Translations under genes and position numbers: made by a program
DNA from: Rhodanobacter_A agri
GTDB taxonomy: Bacteria; Pseudomonadota; Gammaproteobacteria; Xanthomonadales; Rhodanobacteraceae
Direction of reading: 5' to 3'
Length of the DNA stretch: 64,000 nt
Assembly: GCF_044904705.1 (NCBI RefSeq)
Contig: NZ_JADIKL010000012.1
Span: 27,358-91,357, forward strand
Notes under the pieces: generated by a model
The model's input: only the letters and a program-made list of their open reading frames with translations
Databases searched by the model: none
Told to the model about the DNA's origin: nothing
Part shown: positions 1 through 8,979 of the stretch, piece by piece
Layout of the letters: each line of letters begins with the position of its first letter
How positions within the stretch are numbered: the first letter of the stretch is position 1

Positions 1-2241
1 GATTCCGACGCTTGCGCCCACGTTGTTCCAGACACCGTCTTCATTGGCTCCGATGACATCGAAACGGTAGTGCCCGGGGCCGAGATGCGAATAGCTGGCC
101 TCGCGTTGCTGGCCAACATCCCGCCAACCGTCGCTCAGGCCGTGCATGCGAATCCTTGCATCCACGCGTTCCGGCCTGGTCAGGCCCAGCACGGAAAAAG
201 TGATACGAAGATTCTCGGTATGCGCCGGCAAGGTCAACCCATCTCGCGGCACATAGGTCTTGCCGTCCGCCTCGATCGAATCGATCACCACGGGAGGCGG
301 CAAGGGATTGGAGATCAATTGCGCGGGGTCGAGCCAGACGACGCCGTTGCTGGTCGCGAACCAGAGTCTTCCGTCGGTACTCTTGACGACCGACGGCAGC
401 GGAAATTGCAATGCCGGGGAGCCAGGCAGCCCGTCCAGCGTGTCGAACTTTCGAAAATGCATCGGATACGACGGATTTTTCTCAGCTTGACGCACGTCCT
501 TTGCGGGCAATTGGAAGACGCCATCCAGCGAGTGAACCCACAAGTCGCCCTGTGCCGAGAACACGATCCCCGTGACGTTCTTCAGCGAGCCACCATCAGC
601 CAGCCCCACCACCTGCAAACGCCGCCCATCCATGTAACCCAGGCCGTTGCTACCCCCTATCCACAAACGGCGACCATCCTGTTGGAAGGCCTTCGCATCG
701 CCGATCGTCACGCCTTGATCGGGGCCCAACGTGGTGACGTTGCCCCCATCAACGACAACGATCCGATTGTCCCTGTAGCCCAACCAGACCCGTCCTGAAT
801 CGTCGGTAAAATCGACGCGCGGCGTGCCGCTGATGGACGATTTCTTCCACTCGCCGCTTGCCCACGTATACAGTCCCGATGCTGATGGGCCACCGATCGA
901 TACCCACAACGTGCCATGCAAGTCCTTGGTTATTGCCAGGACCAATCCCACCATATTGGGACCAGGGCGACTTGCCAGATGCTTGGCGCCTGTTTCGCTC
1001 ATCTTCCATATGTCGCCGCGCCCTCCGATATAGACCACACCGTCGCGATCCGCGTATGCCGCAAGCGTGTAGGGTGGTACCTCAAACGTCTTGACCCGCG
1101 AGTCTTTGAGTTCCATGACCGGCTTTGAAGAGCTTCCCGTCCAGATCGCTCCATCTGCCCCGGCGGCCAATGCGAAATCGTGGGTTCCCGATGGGAACGG
1201 GGCTGGGGCGAAATTGCTGCGGCTGAATCGGTCTACGCCAGCGCCGGTACCGACCCAAATGTTTCCCTCCCGATCGACCAGCAGGGGCCACGCATAGTCG
1301 CCACTGAGGCCGTTGGAGCTGTTGAACAGCTCAGTCATTGAGTTCAGTGCTGACAGGTCGGTGTGTTGATCGATCGCAATGGAGGCGATATGACGTACCC
1401 CGTCGCCCAGTCCATTGATCCAAAGGCCACCCTGATGATCGAATTGGATACGTCCTACGGAGGTCGTCAGTATGCTTCCAGTATCCCGAATCGGCGCCGT
1501 CATGCCGGCTTTCCAGCGTTCAATGGCGCCGCGCAAGTGTGCGACCCATATGCTGCCGTCGGGGGCTTGCACGATGTCACTCACGGACCCCTCGTGTTCC
1601 AGAGGCACGAACTGCCTGGCATTCGCGGCACGGTAAAACAGCTCTTCAGGAGTACCCACCCAAAAAGAGCCATCACGCGCGATGAACAGAAAAGTCGCGT
1701 AGTTACCCTTGAGTCCAGCATCGCTGCCAATCTTTTTCCAATGCCCTCCGACGATTGTGTAGAGACCTCCGGAACCGTAAAGCCAAATCGCACCATGCTG
1801 GTCCTCGGCAAATCCTTCAATTTGGCCATGCCCTGGAAGCCCGGCTTTTGCACCGTACTCAGTGATATGCCCGTCTTTGAGAAAGCCTACGTCGCCGAAT
1901 TCGTAACTGATCCATAGGCCACCGTCAGTACTGGCGTGCAAGCCGAAGACGGGCCGCCCTGAAGTCGATTCTCCTGGCAGTCCTTCAATGCGCTCGAAGC
2001 GCGCGCCGTCAAAGCGATACAGGCCGTGGTCGGTGCCAATCCACAAGTAGCCATCCGACGTCTGCGCTAATGCGGCGACCCCAGTGGGCGCACCGTTCTT
2101 GCCGGTCCATGCAACATGCTGGTAACGATCGAGCGTCCATGGCCGCTGCTGAGCGTGGACCTGTCGTGACAGCAAAAGGATGACGGCAGCCAGCAGCCAC
2201 CCGCAGGCTGCTTGAGCCAAGCTCCACTTACGACACGACAT
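1..2241 (-). CDS. two-component propeller sensor protein, N-terminal part (runs off left edge)
   Basis: The start ATG is at 2241 and the frame stays open to base 1, so at least 747 codons are visible and the 3' end is missing. The product begins with a short signal or anchor segment (about residues 8-27, leucine-rich, ending in VHAQQ). It continues with many propeller blades carrying the typical signatures DGYLWIGT, DGGLWIS, DGSFWVGT, NIWVGTGAG and GRLWFAT. Near the left edge it enters a Y_Y_Y-like beta-sandwich (HYRFDVIGANEDGVWN). In this family a periplasmic two-component propeller plus Y_Y_Y domain is normally followed by a membrane helix and a HisKA_3 kinase or other output domain, which would lie outside the window. 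The NarL-type regulator at 4954 is a possible partner, but they are not adjacent, so that pairing is inference. Confidence 0.85.
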   Translation of the reverse strand, partial: MSCRKWSLAQAACGWLLAAVILLLSRQVHAQQRPWTLDRYQHVAWTGKNGAPTGVAALAQTSDGYLWIGTDHGLYRFDGARFERIEGLPGESTSGRPVFGLHASTDGGLWISYEFGDVGFLKDGHITEYGAKAGLPGHGQIEGFAEDQHGAIWLYGSGGLYTIVGGHWKKIGSDAGLKGNYATFLFIARDGSFWVGTPEELFYRAANARQFVPLEHEGSVSDIVQAPDGSIWVAHLRGAIERWKAGMTAPIRDTGSILTTSVGRIQFDHQGGLWINGLGDGVRHIASIAIDQHTDLSALNSMTELFNSSNGLSGDYAWPLLVDREGNIWVGTGAGVDRFSRSNFAPAPFPSGTHDFALAAGADGAIWTGSSSKPVMELKDSRVKTFEVPPYTLAAYADRDGVVYIGGRGDIWKMSETGAKHLASRPGPNMVGLVLAITKDLHGTLWVSIGGPSASGLYTWASGEWKKSSISGTPRVDFTDDSGRVWLGYRDNRIVVVDGGNVTTLGPDQGVTIGDAKAFQQDGRRLWIGGSNGLGYMDGRRLQVVGLADGGSLKNVTGIVFSAQGDLWVHSLDGVFQLPAKDVRQAEKNPSYPMHFRKFDTLDGLPGSPALQFPLPSVVKSTDGRLWFATSNGVVWLDPAQLISNPLPPPVVIDSIEADGKTYVPRDGLTLPAHTENLRITFSVLGLTRPERVDARIRMHGLSDGWRDVGQQREASYSHLGPGHYRFDVIGANEDGVWNNVGASVGI

Positions 2242-2342
2242 GGAGTGAACCCCTTTCAACCTTTTCCTGCACGAAATGACCACCGATCATCATGCGGGAT
2301 GACTCCCTGTACGCCGTTGGCGAGGTTGAAAGCGTTGTTTTT

Positions 2343-2374
2343 CTCGTCGCCCCGGCCTTCGCCGGGATGACGAG
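2343..2374. repeat. REP-like palindrome
   Basis: An imperfect inverted repeat with 14-base arms (12 matching) surrounds a CTTC loop, with CTCGTC at one end and GACGAG at the other. It sits in the 298-base gap between the sensor gene and the small membrane-protein gene. A related but different palindrome lies at 4635-4662, which suggests a dispersed chromosomal repeat family. Nothing else is recognisable in this gap. Confidence 0.6.
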
Positions 2375-2539
2375 CCATTCAGACCATCCCACGGCGACAT
2401 GCGCCAGTTTCTACATGGGAGTGCTGTCAGCGGCACCATCTTCGGACGCGCATGGCTGCATGTCCATAGCGAACGCGGCCATTCCCCGCAGCTGCTCAAT
2501 CGAGTCGAACAGAGCTCACAAGGTATGCATGGCATGCCG

Positions 2540-2992
2540 TCAATTGACAGTAGATCTCGGAAGGGTCCTGGATCCTCCCGCAGCACTCTGCGCAGGCATC
2601 TTTTGCCAGACCTTCGCGCCGGCCGAGATACCGACACCCATGGCCAGCGGAAGCTGCCAGCTGCAATGCGCCGGGCTGGAAATCGCCTGTATCAACGCGC
2701 TCAGGATGCCGGCGCCGATGCAGACATGGCCGACGGCATCGAGTGCGTCGGCCATGCACAGGGGCCTGGATTGTCGTTGACCTGAGCCGTTTGGTTTCAA
2801 GGCCTGGGCCATGTCGCGATACATGAGCACGAACCATGTGGCGAACGCGAAGCATGCCGCCACCGTCGGCATGAGCCATACGCTCGCATGGGCGTATTCA
2901 CCGGGTATCCGGATCACCAACCACGTCAGCGCCAACCCGGAGAGAAGGGCCGGAAGACGCTTGACGATCACGGGCATGTTTCCCATGGCCAT
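2540..2992 (-). CDS. small hydrophobic membrane protein, unknown
   Basis: A 150-residue reading frame predicts about four hydrophobic stretches (roughly residues 12-27, 37-57, 85-100 and 107-122), so it is probably an inner-membrane protein. I do not recognise a family. It lies 27 bases downstream of the acetoacetate-decarboxylase-like gene on the same strand and may be co-transcribed with it. Three near-N-terminal ATGs (2992, 2986, 2977) are possible starts and none has a strong ribosome binding site. The C-terminal 20 residues are polar and low in complexity. It could be a spurious frame, but the hydrophobic pattern and operon position favour a real gene. Confidence 0.5.
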   Translation of the reverse strand: MAMGNMPVIVKRLPALLSGLALTWLVIRIPGEYAHASVWLMPTVAACFAFATWFVLMYRDMAQALKPNGSGQRQSRPLCMADALDAVGHVCIGAGILSALIQAISSPAHCSWQLPLAMGVGISAGAKVWQKMPAQSAAGGSRTLPRSTVN

Positions 2993-3019
2993 GGCTTCAT
3001 GTCGGTAGAACGAGCAGGG

Positions 3020-3823
3020 TCATTTCGACGAATGGTCGACGAGGGTCTTGAGGTCGGTGACCGAATACGACACGGACATGCGATAGCCGTTGCCGCAACG
3101 CACGGGCGCGAGATCGGAGATCTCTTCGTTCTCGCAGACGGGCAAGCTCAACTCGCCCTTGCCGCTCCAGGCGTTGGCAGCCGTGAAGTTGTCCATGACG
3201 GACTCCACCAGCTCATGTACGGCTGGGCGTTTCCGATCGCCTGCCGCCAGTCGCGGAAAGTGACGCAGGTTGACGGTGGGCCGCGAGCCCAGGGCGGCCA
3301 GGTTCGTGACCTCGCTGTCCAGCGTCACGATTCCTCTTGCAATGCGCTGGCCTGCCGTCGATGCGGACGCCCCGAAACGGCTGCCGCGCGCGAGCCTGGG
3401 CGCCGCCATGCTGTGTGCCGCGAAGTCGCGCGTCTGGAAGATTTCGCCTCGCCGCTTCGGGAAGCCTTGTGCCCAGCCGCGCGCAATGGCCGAATCGTTG
3501 TCGACGAAAATGTAGGGGCAAAACGCGACCGGCCTGCCCTCGTACAGCGCATCGACCAGGATGAAGAACTCGCGATATTGGTAGCGCGCTGGATCCAGGA
3601 ACTCGTCGTTCTCTCCCGTGAATTGCCAATCCACGAAATAGGCTTGCGCGTGCCCCTCCGCCTTGTGGTCAGGCTCCAGTTCCTCGGGGAGGACAGCTGC
3701 CGCGGCCTTCGGATCGCTCCAGAAATCAATGACGAGGAAGTCGCCTGAATAATGCCAGGGCGGTGTCGGTGCGATCGTCGACAGGCCGCGGGGGGTAATC
3801 GGTACAAAAAACGTGCTTTTCAT
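3020..3823 (-). CDS. acetoacetate decarboxylase (ADC) family protein
   Basis: A 267-residue protein of the ADC fold. The family Schiff-base lysine is visible in the motif GFPKRRG (K123), preceded by a conserved stretch (YREFFILVDALYEGR, FCPYIFVDND) and followed by hydrophobic-cone residues. Length matches the family (about 245-270). True ADC converts acetoacetate to acetone and CO2, but many ADC-superfamily members use other substrates as aldolases, dehydratases or cyclases, so the substrate is unassigned. No acetone-pathway genes lie nearby. The next gene downstream encodes a small membrane protein (2540-2992) on the same strand. Confidence 0.85.
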   Translation of the reverse strand: MKSTFFVPITPRGLSTIAPTPPWHYSGDFLVIDFWSDPKAAAAVLPEELEPDHKAEGHAQAYFVDWQFTGENDEFLDPARYQYREFFILVDALYEGRPVAFCPYIFVDNDSAIARGWAQGFPKRRGEIFQTRDFAAHSMAAPRLARGSRFGASASTAGQRIARGIVTLDSEVTNLAALGSRPTVNLRHFPRLAAGDRKRPAVHELVESVMDNFTAANAWSGKGELSLPVCENEEISDLAPVRCGNGYRMSVSYSVTDLKTLVDHSSK

Positions 3824-4025
3824 GTGGCTGCCCCAGGGGATTAGTTGATGCCATGGCGACTGGCCCTCGGATCACTGGCGCCGCACCGTCCCTATGTTGC
3901 ACACGACGAAGCACGTCTCGATGAGGGAACCATCGAGGCGACTATGGCACCCGATACCGTTCCATTCTTGGACAAAGCTGACGACGAAGGATGAAAACTC
4001 ACTCCTTCATGGACACGTAACTGGA

Positions 4026-4307
4026 TCAGTCCGACAGACCGCAAGTACGCGCCACCTCCTCCCAAAGCCGATCAGCCTCGCCATCGGCGATGACCTGATA
4101 GGCGTTCCGGCCTTCAAGCGCCCTGTGATGCATGCACATCCATCGTGCCGCGCGCGATCGGTCGCCAAAGCCGCTTATCAGCATGCTGGAGAAATCCTTG
4201 AGGTGCTCCTCAAGGATCGAAAACGCCGCGAAGGCGACTCGCTCCTTCATGGAATGAGCCTCTTCGAGCTGCGCACTCACTGCTTCGAACGGGTTGCTGT
4301 TTCTCAT
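4026..4307 (-). CDS. small protein with antitoxin-like (DUF2384-type) C-terminus, copy B
   Basis: The ATG at 4307 has a good Shine-Dalgarno (GAAGGGAG, 5-6 bases upstream), giving 93 residues. A longer frame open to 4682 overlaps the neighbouring gene and is rejected. The C-terminal half (ARWMCMHHRALEGRNAY ... GEADRLWEEV) resembles the Xre/MbcA/ParS toxin-binding domain pattern, W-x-x-x-P/H-x-x-L-G-G-x-x-P followed by G-x-x-x-x-V. It aligns with the upstream neighbour at 4325-4591, including a shared GEAD block. The first gene ends 17 bases before this one starts, so the two form an operon. No RES-type toxin is adjacent. The family assignment rests on pattern only. Confidence 0.6.
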   Translation of the reverse strand: MRNSNPFEAVSAQLEEAHSMKERVAFAAFSILEEHLKDFSSMLISGFGDRSRAARWMCMHHRALEGRNAYQVIADGEADRLWEEVARTCGLSD

Positions 4308-4324
4308 GTGCGCTCCCTTCGGGA

Positions 4325-4591
4325 TCAATCGCGATAGCCGTGCCTGATCGACCGCAGAAAGCCCATGACGAGGTCGGCCTCGCCCGTCTGGACCAGCTCC
4401 CGGGCCGTCTTGCCACCGAGTTCGCGGATCCCCACGGTCAGATACCAATCGCGTACCCGCGCCTGGTCGTGATCGATCCCCCTGGCCAATCGCAAGACAC
4501 TCCAGAAGTCCGTGGTTGGCAAACCATCGAAGGGCCTGGTGCTGTTCCGCAATTTGTCCCGCGTCACCGCACAAAGTCGCGTCGTCATCAT
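4325..4591 (-). CDS. small protein with antitoxin-like (DUF2384-type) C-terminus, copy A
   Basis: An 88-residue product, ATG at 4591 with a GGGGA box upstream. The C-terminal part (VRDWYLTVGIRELGGKTAREL ending in GEADLVMGFLRSIRHG) matches the spacing of Xre/MbcA/ParS toxin-binding domains: aromatic/W, L-G-G-K-T at the P-x-x-L-G-G-x-x-P position, then a G-x-x-x-V helix. It lacks the usual N-terminal helix-turn-helix. It precedes copy B by 17 bases and the two look like diverged paralogues. In known systems such domains bind RES toxins. None is visible here, so a toxin-antitoxin role is inference. Confidence 0.6.
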   Translation of the reverse strand: MMTTRLCAVTRDKLRNSTRPFDGLPTTDFWSVLRLARGIDHDQARVRDWYLTVGIRELGGKTARELVQTGEADLVMGFLRSIRHGYRD

Positions 4592-4634
4592 GCAGTCCCC
4601 ATCGTGGACCAGTGAAGGAAGCTCTGATTTTCCT

Positions 4635-4662
4635 CGTCATCTCTGCTTTCGCAGGAGTGACG
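4635..4662. repeat. REP-like palindrome
   Basis: An imperfect hairpin: CGTCA and CTGC pair with GCAG and TGACG around a TTTC loop. It lies in the 362-base gap between the small antitoxin-like operon and the response regulator. It has the layout of a dispersed bacterial REP sequence and is related in form to 2343-2374. The rest of the gap (4663-4953) holds the upstream region of the regulator at 4954, with no other feature seen. Confidence 0.55.
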
Positions 4663-4953
4663 GGCAAAAACCGATTGATCAAACTTTCCTGAAAGCTACG
4701 CTACGCGCAGCGTCGATCTTCTTCTTGAAGGTTCTTGCACTGGAGTGTGTTTTTCTCCAAATGACATCGATGCGTTTGTGGCGGGATGAACGCGTGGACG
4801 AAGAAACGGCGAGCAATACCCAAAGCGCGCCGGGCTGAAAAATACACTTTCGAGCATTGAACTGCCCCTCCCGTCAGCGCATAGTCGGGACGCTGGGGAG
4901 AAAGTGAGGATCCCGCTCATGCCCTTGTTTTCGGCGCTGGCGACAGAAAACGG

Positions 4954-5601
4954 GTGACCTATTTGAACGTGACCAAAGACCGATTCGGGATCCTCGTCGT
5001 CGACGACCACCCCGTCATGCGGGATGGGCTGAGAGCGGTCGTCGAGCAGGAACCCGATATGGAAATCACCGGCGAAGCTTCCGATGGCAAGGAAGCGGTC
5101 GAGCAATTTCGAAAGCTGCTTCCTGACGTGATGTTGATCGACCTCCAGATGCCTGTCATGGATGGCCTGCAAGCCATTACAACCATTCGCAGCGAATTTC
5201 CCGATGCGACGATCATCGTGCTGACGACCTTCCCCGGCGACGCCCGGGTGATCCGGGCCTTCACGCTCGGCGCCACGTCCTACCTCCTGAAAACGGCCCG
5301 CCGCGAGGAAATCATCAAGGCGATACGCAGCGCACTGGCCGGCCGCCATATCGTGGCTCCCGAGGTGGCCCAGGAAATCGCAAGCCACGCGGGTCGCGAA
5401 GGACTGACCGATCGCGAGATCGTCGTGCTCTCCCTGGTGGCCCAGGGACGCAGCAATCGTCAAATCGCCGAGGCGTTGAACATCACGGAAGATACGGTCA
5501 AGGCGCGCATGAAAAGCATCATGGCGAAACTGGGTGCGGAAGACCGCACCCATGCCGTGATGATCGCCGTCAAGCGGGGCTTCCTGGATTCGTTGCCCTA
5601 G
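4954..5601 (+). CDS. NarL/FixJ-family response regulator
   Basis: A 215-residue two-domain regulator. The receiver domain (residues 12-125) has the acidic pair D17-D18, the phospho-acceptor D63 in LIDLQMPVMDG, the TT switch region and the K of LLKTAR. The output domain (about 148-210) is a LuxR-type helix-turn-helix (LTDREIVVLSLVAQGRSNRQ ... TVKARMKSIMAKLG). It would dimerise and bind DNA when phosphorylated. No kinase is adjacent. The propeller sensor that runs off the left edge belongs to a class that pairs with such regulators, which makes it a candidate partner, but four genes intervene. A start at the codon for MTYLNVTKDR fits family length. Confidence 0.9.
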   Translation: MTYLNVTKDRFGILVVDDHPVMRDGLRAVVEQEPDMEITGEASDGKEAVEQFRKLLPDVMLIDLQMPVMDGLQAITTIRSEFPDATIIVLTTFPGDARVIRAFTLGATSYLLKTARREEIIKAIRSALAGRHIVAPEVAQEIASHAGREGLTDREIVVLSLVAQGRSNRQIAEALNITEDTVKARMKSIMAKLGAEDRTHAVMIAVKRGFLDSLP

Positions 5602-5634
5602 GCTTGTCCGCAGTGGCATGGCGCCTTCAGGCAA

Positions 5635-6564
5635 CTAAGCGGCCTCCACTTTCCTACCAAATGCCAGGGACTTGCGCCACAGGCCAGGCGTCACTCCCAT
5701 CTTTTGCGTGAACACGCGACTGAAATGGCTTTGATCGGAAAAGCCGGCATCGAAGGCGACGTCTGCCAGTGAGGCGTCGGGATCCGCCATGAGCTCAAGC
5801 GCCAGATCCACCCTGCGCGATAGCAGCCATTGATGCGGCGGAACGCCGGTACTCTTCTTGAATCCTCTTACCAGCGCTCCCGCGGACAAGCCACAGGCTT
5901 CCGCGAGCTCGGCGACCGATATGCCTTCAAAAAGCCGCTCACGCATCATCTGCGTGACAAGCCGCTGTTGCCATGGAGCGAGGGTGCCTTTGACCATGCT
6001 GCTCGCGGTCGAGGGCCCACCGAAATTCGAGGCCAGATAGGCGCACAGGCCCTGAAGAAGGTGGTCCACGAGCGGCTGATGAAACGTCGAAGGATTGCGG
6101 AGGATCGGCAGCAGTGCCTGGCCGATGCTCATGATGATGGAGTCCTCGATGCATTCGCCCGGCTGCAGCGCGATATCACCAACACTCGAACCCCCGAGAT
6201 CCTCGCTGACTTCACCGATAGCACGCCGCGGCATGTAGAAATACAGCGAATGCAGCGGATCGCCGATGTAGGCAAATGGATCCCGGCGCAAATCCAGGAG
6301 ATAGGTCGTGCCCGCCTCATAGGCCATCGAACAAACAGATCGGCCGTCGCACCACAACTCGTGCGCGGTCTGCATGCGGAAGTTCAAACAGACCAGGTAG
6401 GCATCGTCGCTCCCCATGGGCGAGGTCATGCCATAGCTCGTCTTGTCGATGCGCAGCTCCGTCACTGCGAGCCGACTTCCTCGCCTTGTCTGACTCAACA
6501 GCGTGGGCGGACTGCTGATCCGGAATGAACGCCCTAGCCTCTCGCCGAACGCACCTTCATACAT
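5635..6564 (-). CDS. AraC-family transcriptional regulator
   Basis: I place the start at 6564 (MYEGAFGERLG), where GAAAGAGA lies just upstream. The frame is open 44 codons further (to 6696), but that extension is not AraC-like. The 309-residue protein has an N-terminal ligand-binding-like region and a C-terminal double helix-turn-helix (EGISVAELAEACGLSAGALVRGFKKSTG, then DVAFDAGFSDQSHFSRVFTQ) with the typical G-x-T-P-G-x-W end. It is convergent with the response regulator and divergent from the pagL-like gene. Its target is unknown. The 375-base region between it and 6940 shows no further gene. Confidence 0.85.
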   Translation of the reverse strand: MYEGAFGERLGRSFRISSPPTLLSQTRRGSRLAVTELRIDKTSYGMTSPMGSDDAYLVCLNFRMQTAHELWCDGRSVCSMAYEAGTTYLLDLRRDPFAYIGDPLHSLYFYMPRRAIGEVSEDLGGSSVGDIALQPGECIEDSIIMSIGQALLPILRNPSTFHQPLVDHLLQGLCAYLASNFGGPSTASSMVKGTLAPWQQRLVTQMMRERLFEGISVAELAEACGLSAGALVRGFKKSTGVPPHQWLLSRRVDLALELMADPDASLADVAFDAGFSDQSHFSRVFTQKMGVTPGLWRKSLAFGRKVEAA

Positions 6565-6939
6565 AGTCGTCTCTTTCAACCGGATGGGTGAGGCATCCTG
6601 GATAGAGTTGCACCCCCATCCCAACGGTACGCACATGGAGAAAGTTTCGAAGCCTCCCTCTGGGTAGAGTTTTCGACTCGAAGGAAGAATTGGCATGACT
6701 CAAAAGTGTGTATGGACGTCCGACCCACATGCAGCTTTCCACTCTTCTCTCTGGAAGAGATCTGATGCTGCAAGCACGTTGATCCAACGCGCGGTCAATT
6801 CGTGAAATACAGCGGCACTCGCACGAACGGATGATGTACCTGACAGCAATACGTCGGGGCAAACGCCATGAGCCGAGACACCAAGCCGACCTGTCGGACT
6901 GACACCCACCCTCTTCACCTCATCCCCAACGCCTCACTC

Positions 6940-7476
6940 ATGCACCATCGCCGCCATGCCGTGTGCCTTCGTGGTCTCCTCGCGCTTGCCCTTGCAGTTC
7001 CTGCGCTTCCTGCGATGGCGGCAACCCGCTGGGAGATTCAGGTCGGTCCGAGTTACATGGACAGCCACAGCACGGCTGCCGTGTTCGTCGAGAGTGTCTT
7101 CAAGGAACAGCGTATCGGTTCCAGCCGCTTTACCTGGTCGCCGGACGTGTCACTGGGCTGGATCGATGGCCGCGCTGTTCGACGCTTCAGGCACGACCGC
7201 TACACGACGAAGGGCTCCATCGGACTGATCGCGGGCGGAGTACGTCTCCATTATGGCGATGCCGGTGACTGGTACCGACGGCTGTTCTTCGGCTTTCAAC
7301 CCGTGCTGCATAGTGGTCGAACGCAGGCTCTTAGCAGCGCCTATGAATTCGCCAGTACCATCGGTTGGCAGGGCGAACACTTCAGCTTCCAGATTCGCCA
7401 CATCTCCAACGGCTCGCTTCACGAGCCCAACCGCGGGGAAACGATGCTGTTGGTAGGCGTCGCCTTCGGCCTCTGA
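6940..7476 (+). CDS. pagL: PagL-like lipid A 3-O-deacylase family protein
   Basis: Start chosen at 6940 (MHHRRHAVCLRG), which puts a signal peptide ending near PAMAA at the N-terminus. The frame is open 24 codons further upstream. The mature part is beta-strand-rich, as expected for an eight-stranded outer-membrane barrel. It ends with the PagL active-site signature H154-I-S156-N-G and a later Glu (E167 or E162), in the order His-Ser-Glu used by PagL to remove the 3-O acyl chain of lipid A. The protein ends in an aromatic barrel strand (LLVGVAFGL). It is followed by a patatin lipoprotein gene on the same strand after 163 bases. Family call is good; enzymatic activity is inferred. Confidence 0.75.
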   Translation: MHHRRHAVCLRGLLALALAVPALPAMAATRWEIQVGPSYMDSHSTAAVFVESVFKEQRIGSSRFTWSPDVSLGWIDGRAVRRFRHDRYTTKGSIGLIAGGVRLHYGDAGDWYRRLFFGFQPVLHSGRTQALSSAYEFASTIGWQGEHFSFQIRHISNGSLHEPNRGETMLLVGVAFGL

Positions 7477-7639
7477 GCGTTCAAAGTGGTAAACGCCCCA
7501 ATGACCTCCCTGTTTGCGGAAGACGATGACCGGGCTTTCGCCTGCGATCGAGCCAGCACTAGACTGCAGCGACTCAAGCGCGTGATCAGGCCGCATTCCG
7601 TCTCGACGTCAAGCGGGTTGCAGGTTCGGGGGGACATCC

Positions 7640-8908
7640 ATGCATATCGTCAAGTCGCTTCTTTGCCTAGCATGCCTGATTACCCTCGCCGGCTGCGTGA
7701 CTCAAAGTCGCAAGCCGCCGCCCCCCACACTCATCTCGAACACTGCACCGGTCGGCTTCGATCCCAGCATACGTATCGTCACCACGGACCGGCGGCGCTT
7801 CGCCACCATTTCGCCGCCCATCATCCAGGGATTGCGCCAAGCCGCACACGGCGGTCCGGTGAATATCCTCGCGCTGTCGGGAGGCGGATCCGGCGGTGCA
7901 TTTGGTGCAGGTGCCCTTGCCGGCTTGACGCGAGGGCACCAGCGGCCGGACTTCCAGCTGGTCACCGGAGTGAGTGCCGGCGCCCTGATCGCTTCGTTTG
8001 CGTTTTTGGGATCGTCGTGGGACCCCGCCCTGCAGGATGCATTCGGAGGTGAGCGTAGCGACTTGATCCATTCGCCGAAGACGAGCTTTCTGGCGCGACT
8101 TGTTTTCCCCTCCGGCCTGGGAAGCCATGGTCGGCTTTATGAGCTCGTGGACCACTTCGTCACGCCGCGGATGATCGCTGCCGTGGCGGCCGAAACCGCG
8201 AAGGGTCGAAGGTTGATTGTCGCCACGACCGATCTCGACAAGCAGGAAACGGTGCTTTGGGACATGGGCGCCATTGCAGCGCACGGTGGCGATGCGGCCC
8301 GGAAGCTGTTCCGTGATGTGCTTGTCGCCTCCGCAAGCGTGCCGGGCATGTTCCCGCCGGTGATCATCCATGTCAGCGACGGGGTTCATGCCTACGACGA
8401 ACTGCATGTGGATGGCAGCGTGACCACGCCGCTGTTCATCACCCCGCTGGTCGCCGACGTCGTCTCGACGAGTCTCGATCAACTGAACGGGGCGAACGTG
8501 TACGTGATCGTCAACAGCCAACTGGCCAGCCCGCCTCGTGAGTCGTCGCTTGAGACCCCCGAACTTCTCGGCAGGAGCTTCTCGGCACAACTGATGTACA
8601 AGACGAAGGAAACGCTTGCCCTGGTCGACAGCGTGACCCGAGAGCACCACATGCGGCTTCGGGTTACGGTGATACCCGCAGACTATCCGGGTCACAGCTT
8701 TGCCGATTTCCGTCCGGAGAGCTTGCGGCGGCTTTTCGATTACGGCGCCGATTGCGCCGCTCGCGGACTGTTGTGGGCAACCATTGAACAAGGGATTCAA
8801 CGCGACCGGGCTGCCATCAACGGCAGTCTGCATGCTGCCGCGTCATGTCCGGGCTCGATCACCACGTCATCCGGAGCTGGTCATGCCATGCAGGTGCCCA
8901 GTCGCTAG
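7640..8908 (+). CDS. patatin-like phospholipase lipoprotein
   Basis: A 422-residue protein beginning with a lipoprotein signal (lipobox LAGC, lipidated C19). The patatin domain shows the oxyanion-hole motif LSGGGSGGAFGAG (about 79-91), the nucleophile elbow G110-V-S112-A-G114 and the catalytic D258-G259 in HVDGS. This Ser-Asp dyad hydrolyses acyl esters of lipids. The lipid anchor suggests a periplasmic or outer-membrane location. It lies downstream of the PagL-like gene, so the two may act on envelope lipids, although that link is inference from position. No defence-type partner genes adjoin it. Confidence 0.88.
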   Translation: MHIVKSLLCLACLITLAGCVTQSRKPPPPTLISNTAPVGFDPSIRIVTTDRRRFATISPPIIQGLRQAAHGGPVNILALSGGGSGGAFGAGALAGLTRGHQRPDFQLVTGVSAGALIASFAFLGSSWDPALQDAFGGERSDLIHSPKTSFLARLVFPSGLGSHGRLYELVDHFVTPRMIAAVAAETAKGRRLIVATTDLDKQETVLWDMGAIAAHGGDAARKLFRDVLVASASVPGMFPPVIIHVSDGVHAYDELHVDGSVTTPLFITPLVADVVSTSLDQLNGANVYVIVNSQLASPPRESSLETPELLGRSFSAQLMYKTKETLALVDSVTREHHMRLRVTVIPADYPGHSFADFRPESLRRLFDYGADCAARGLLWATIEQGIQRDRAAINGSLHAAASCPGSITTSSGAGHAMQVPSR

Positions 8909-8979
8909 GTGCAGCTCGATTGGCAGGTCGAGAGTCAGGTTTCTTGCTGCAGATTTCCCGCGAAAACGCGCACCGGCGC

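Noticed and set aside
4026..4682. 218-residue single protein in the small antitoxin-like region
   Set aside because: The first 125 codons overlap the real gene at 4325-4591 in another frame; the ATG at 4307 has a better ribosome site and the sequence changes character there.
7640..8908. Patatin gene as part of a cyclic-nucleotide-based defence operon
   Set aside because: It has a lipoprotein signal and no nucleotidyltransferase neighbour; the PagL-like gene points to envelope lipids instead.
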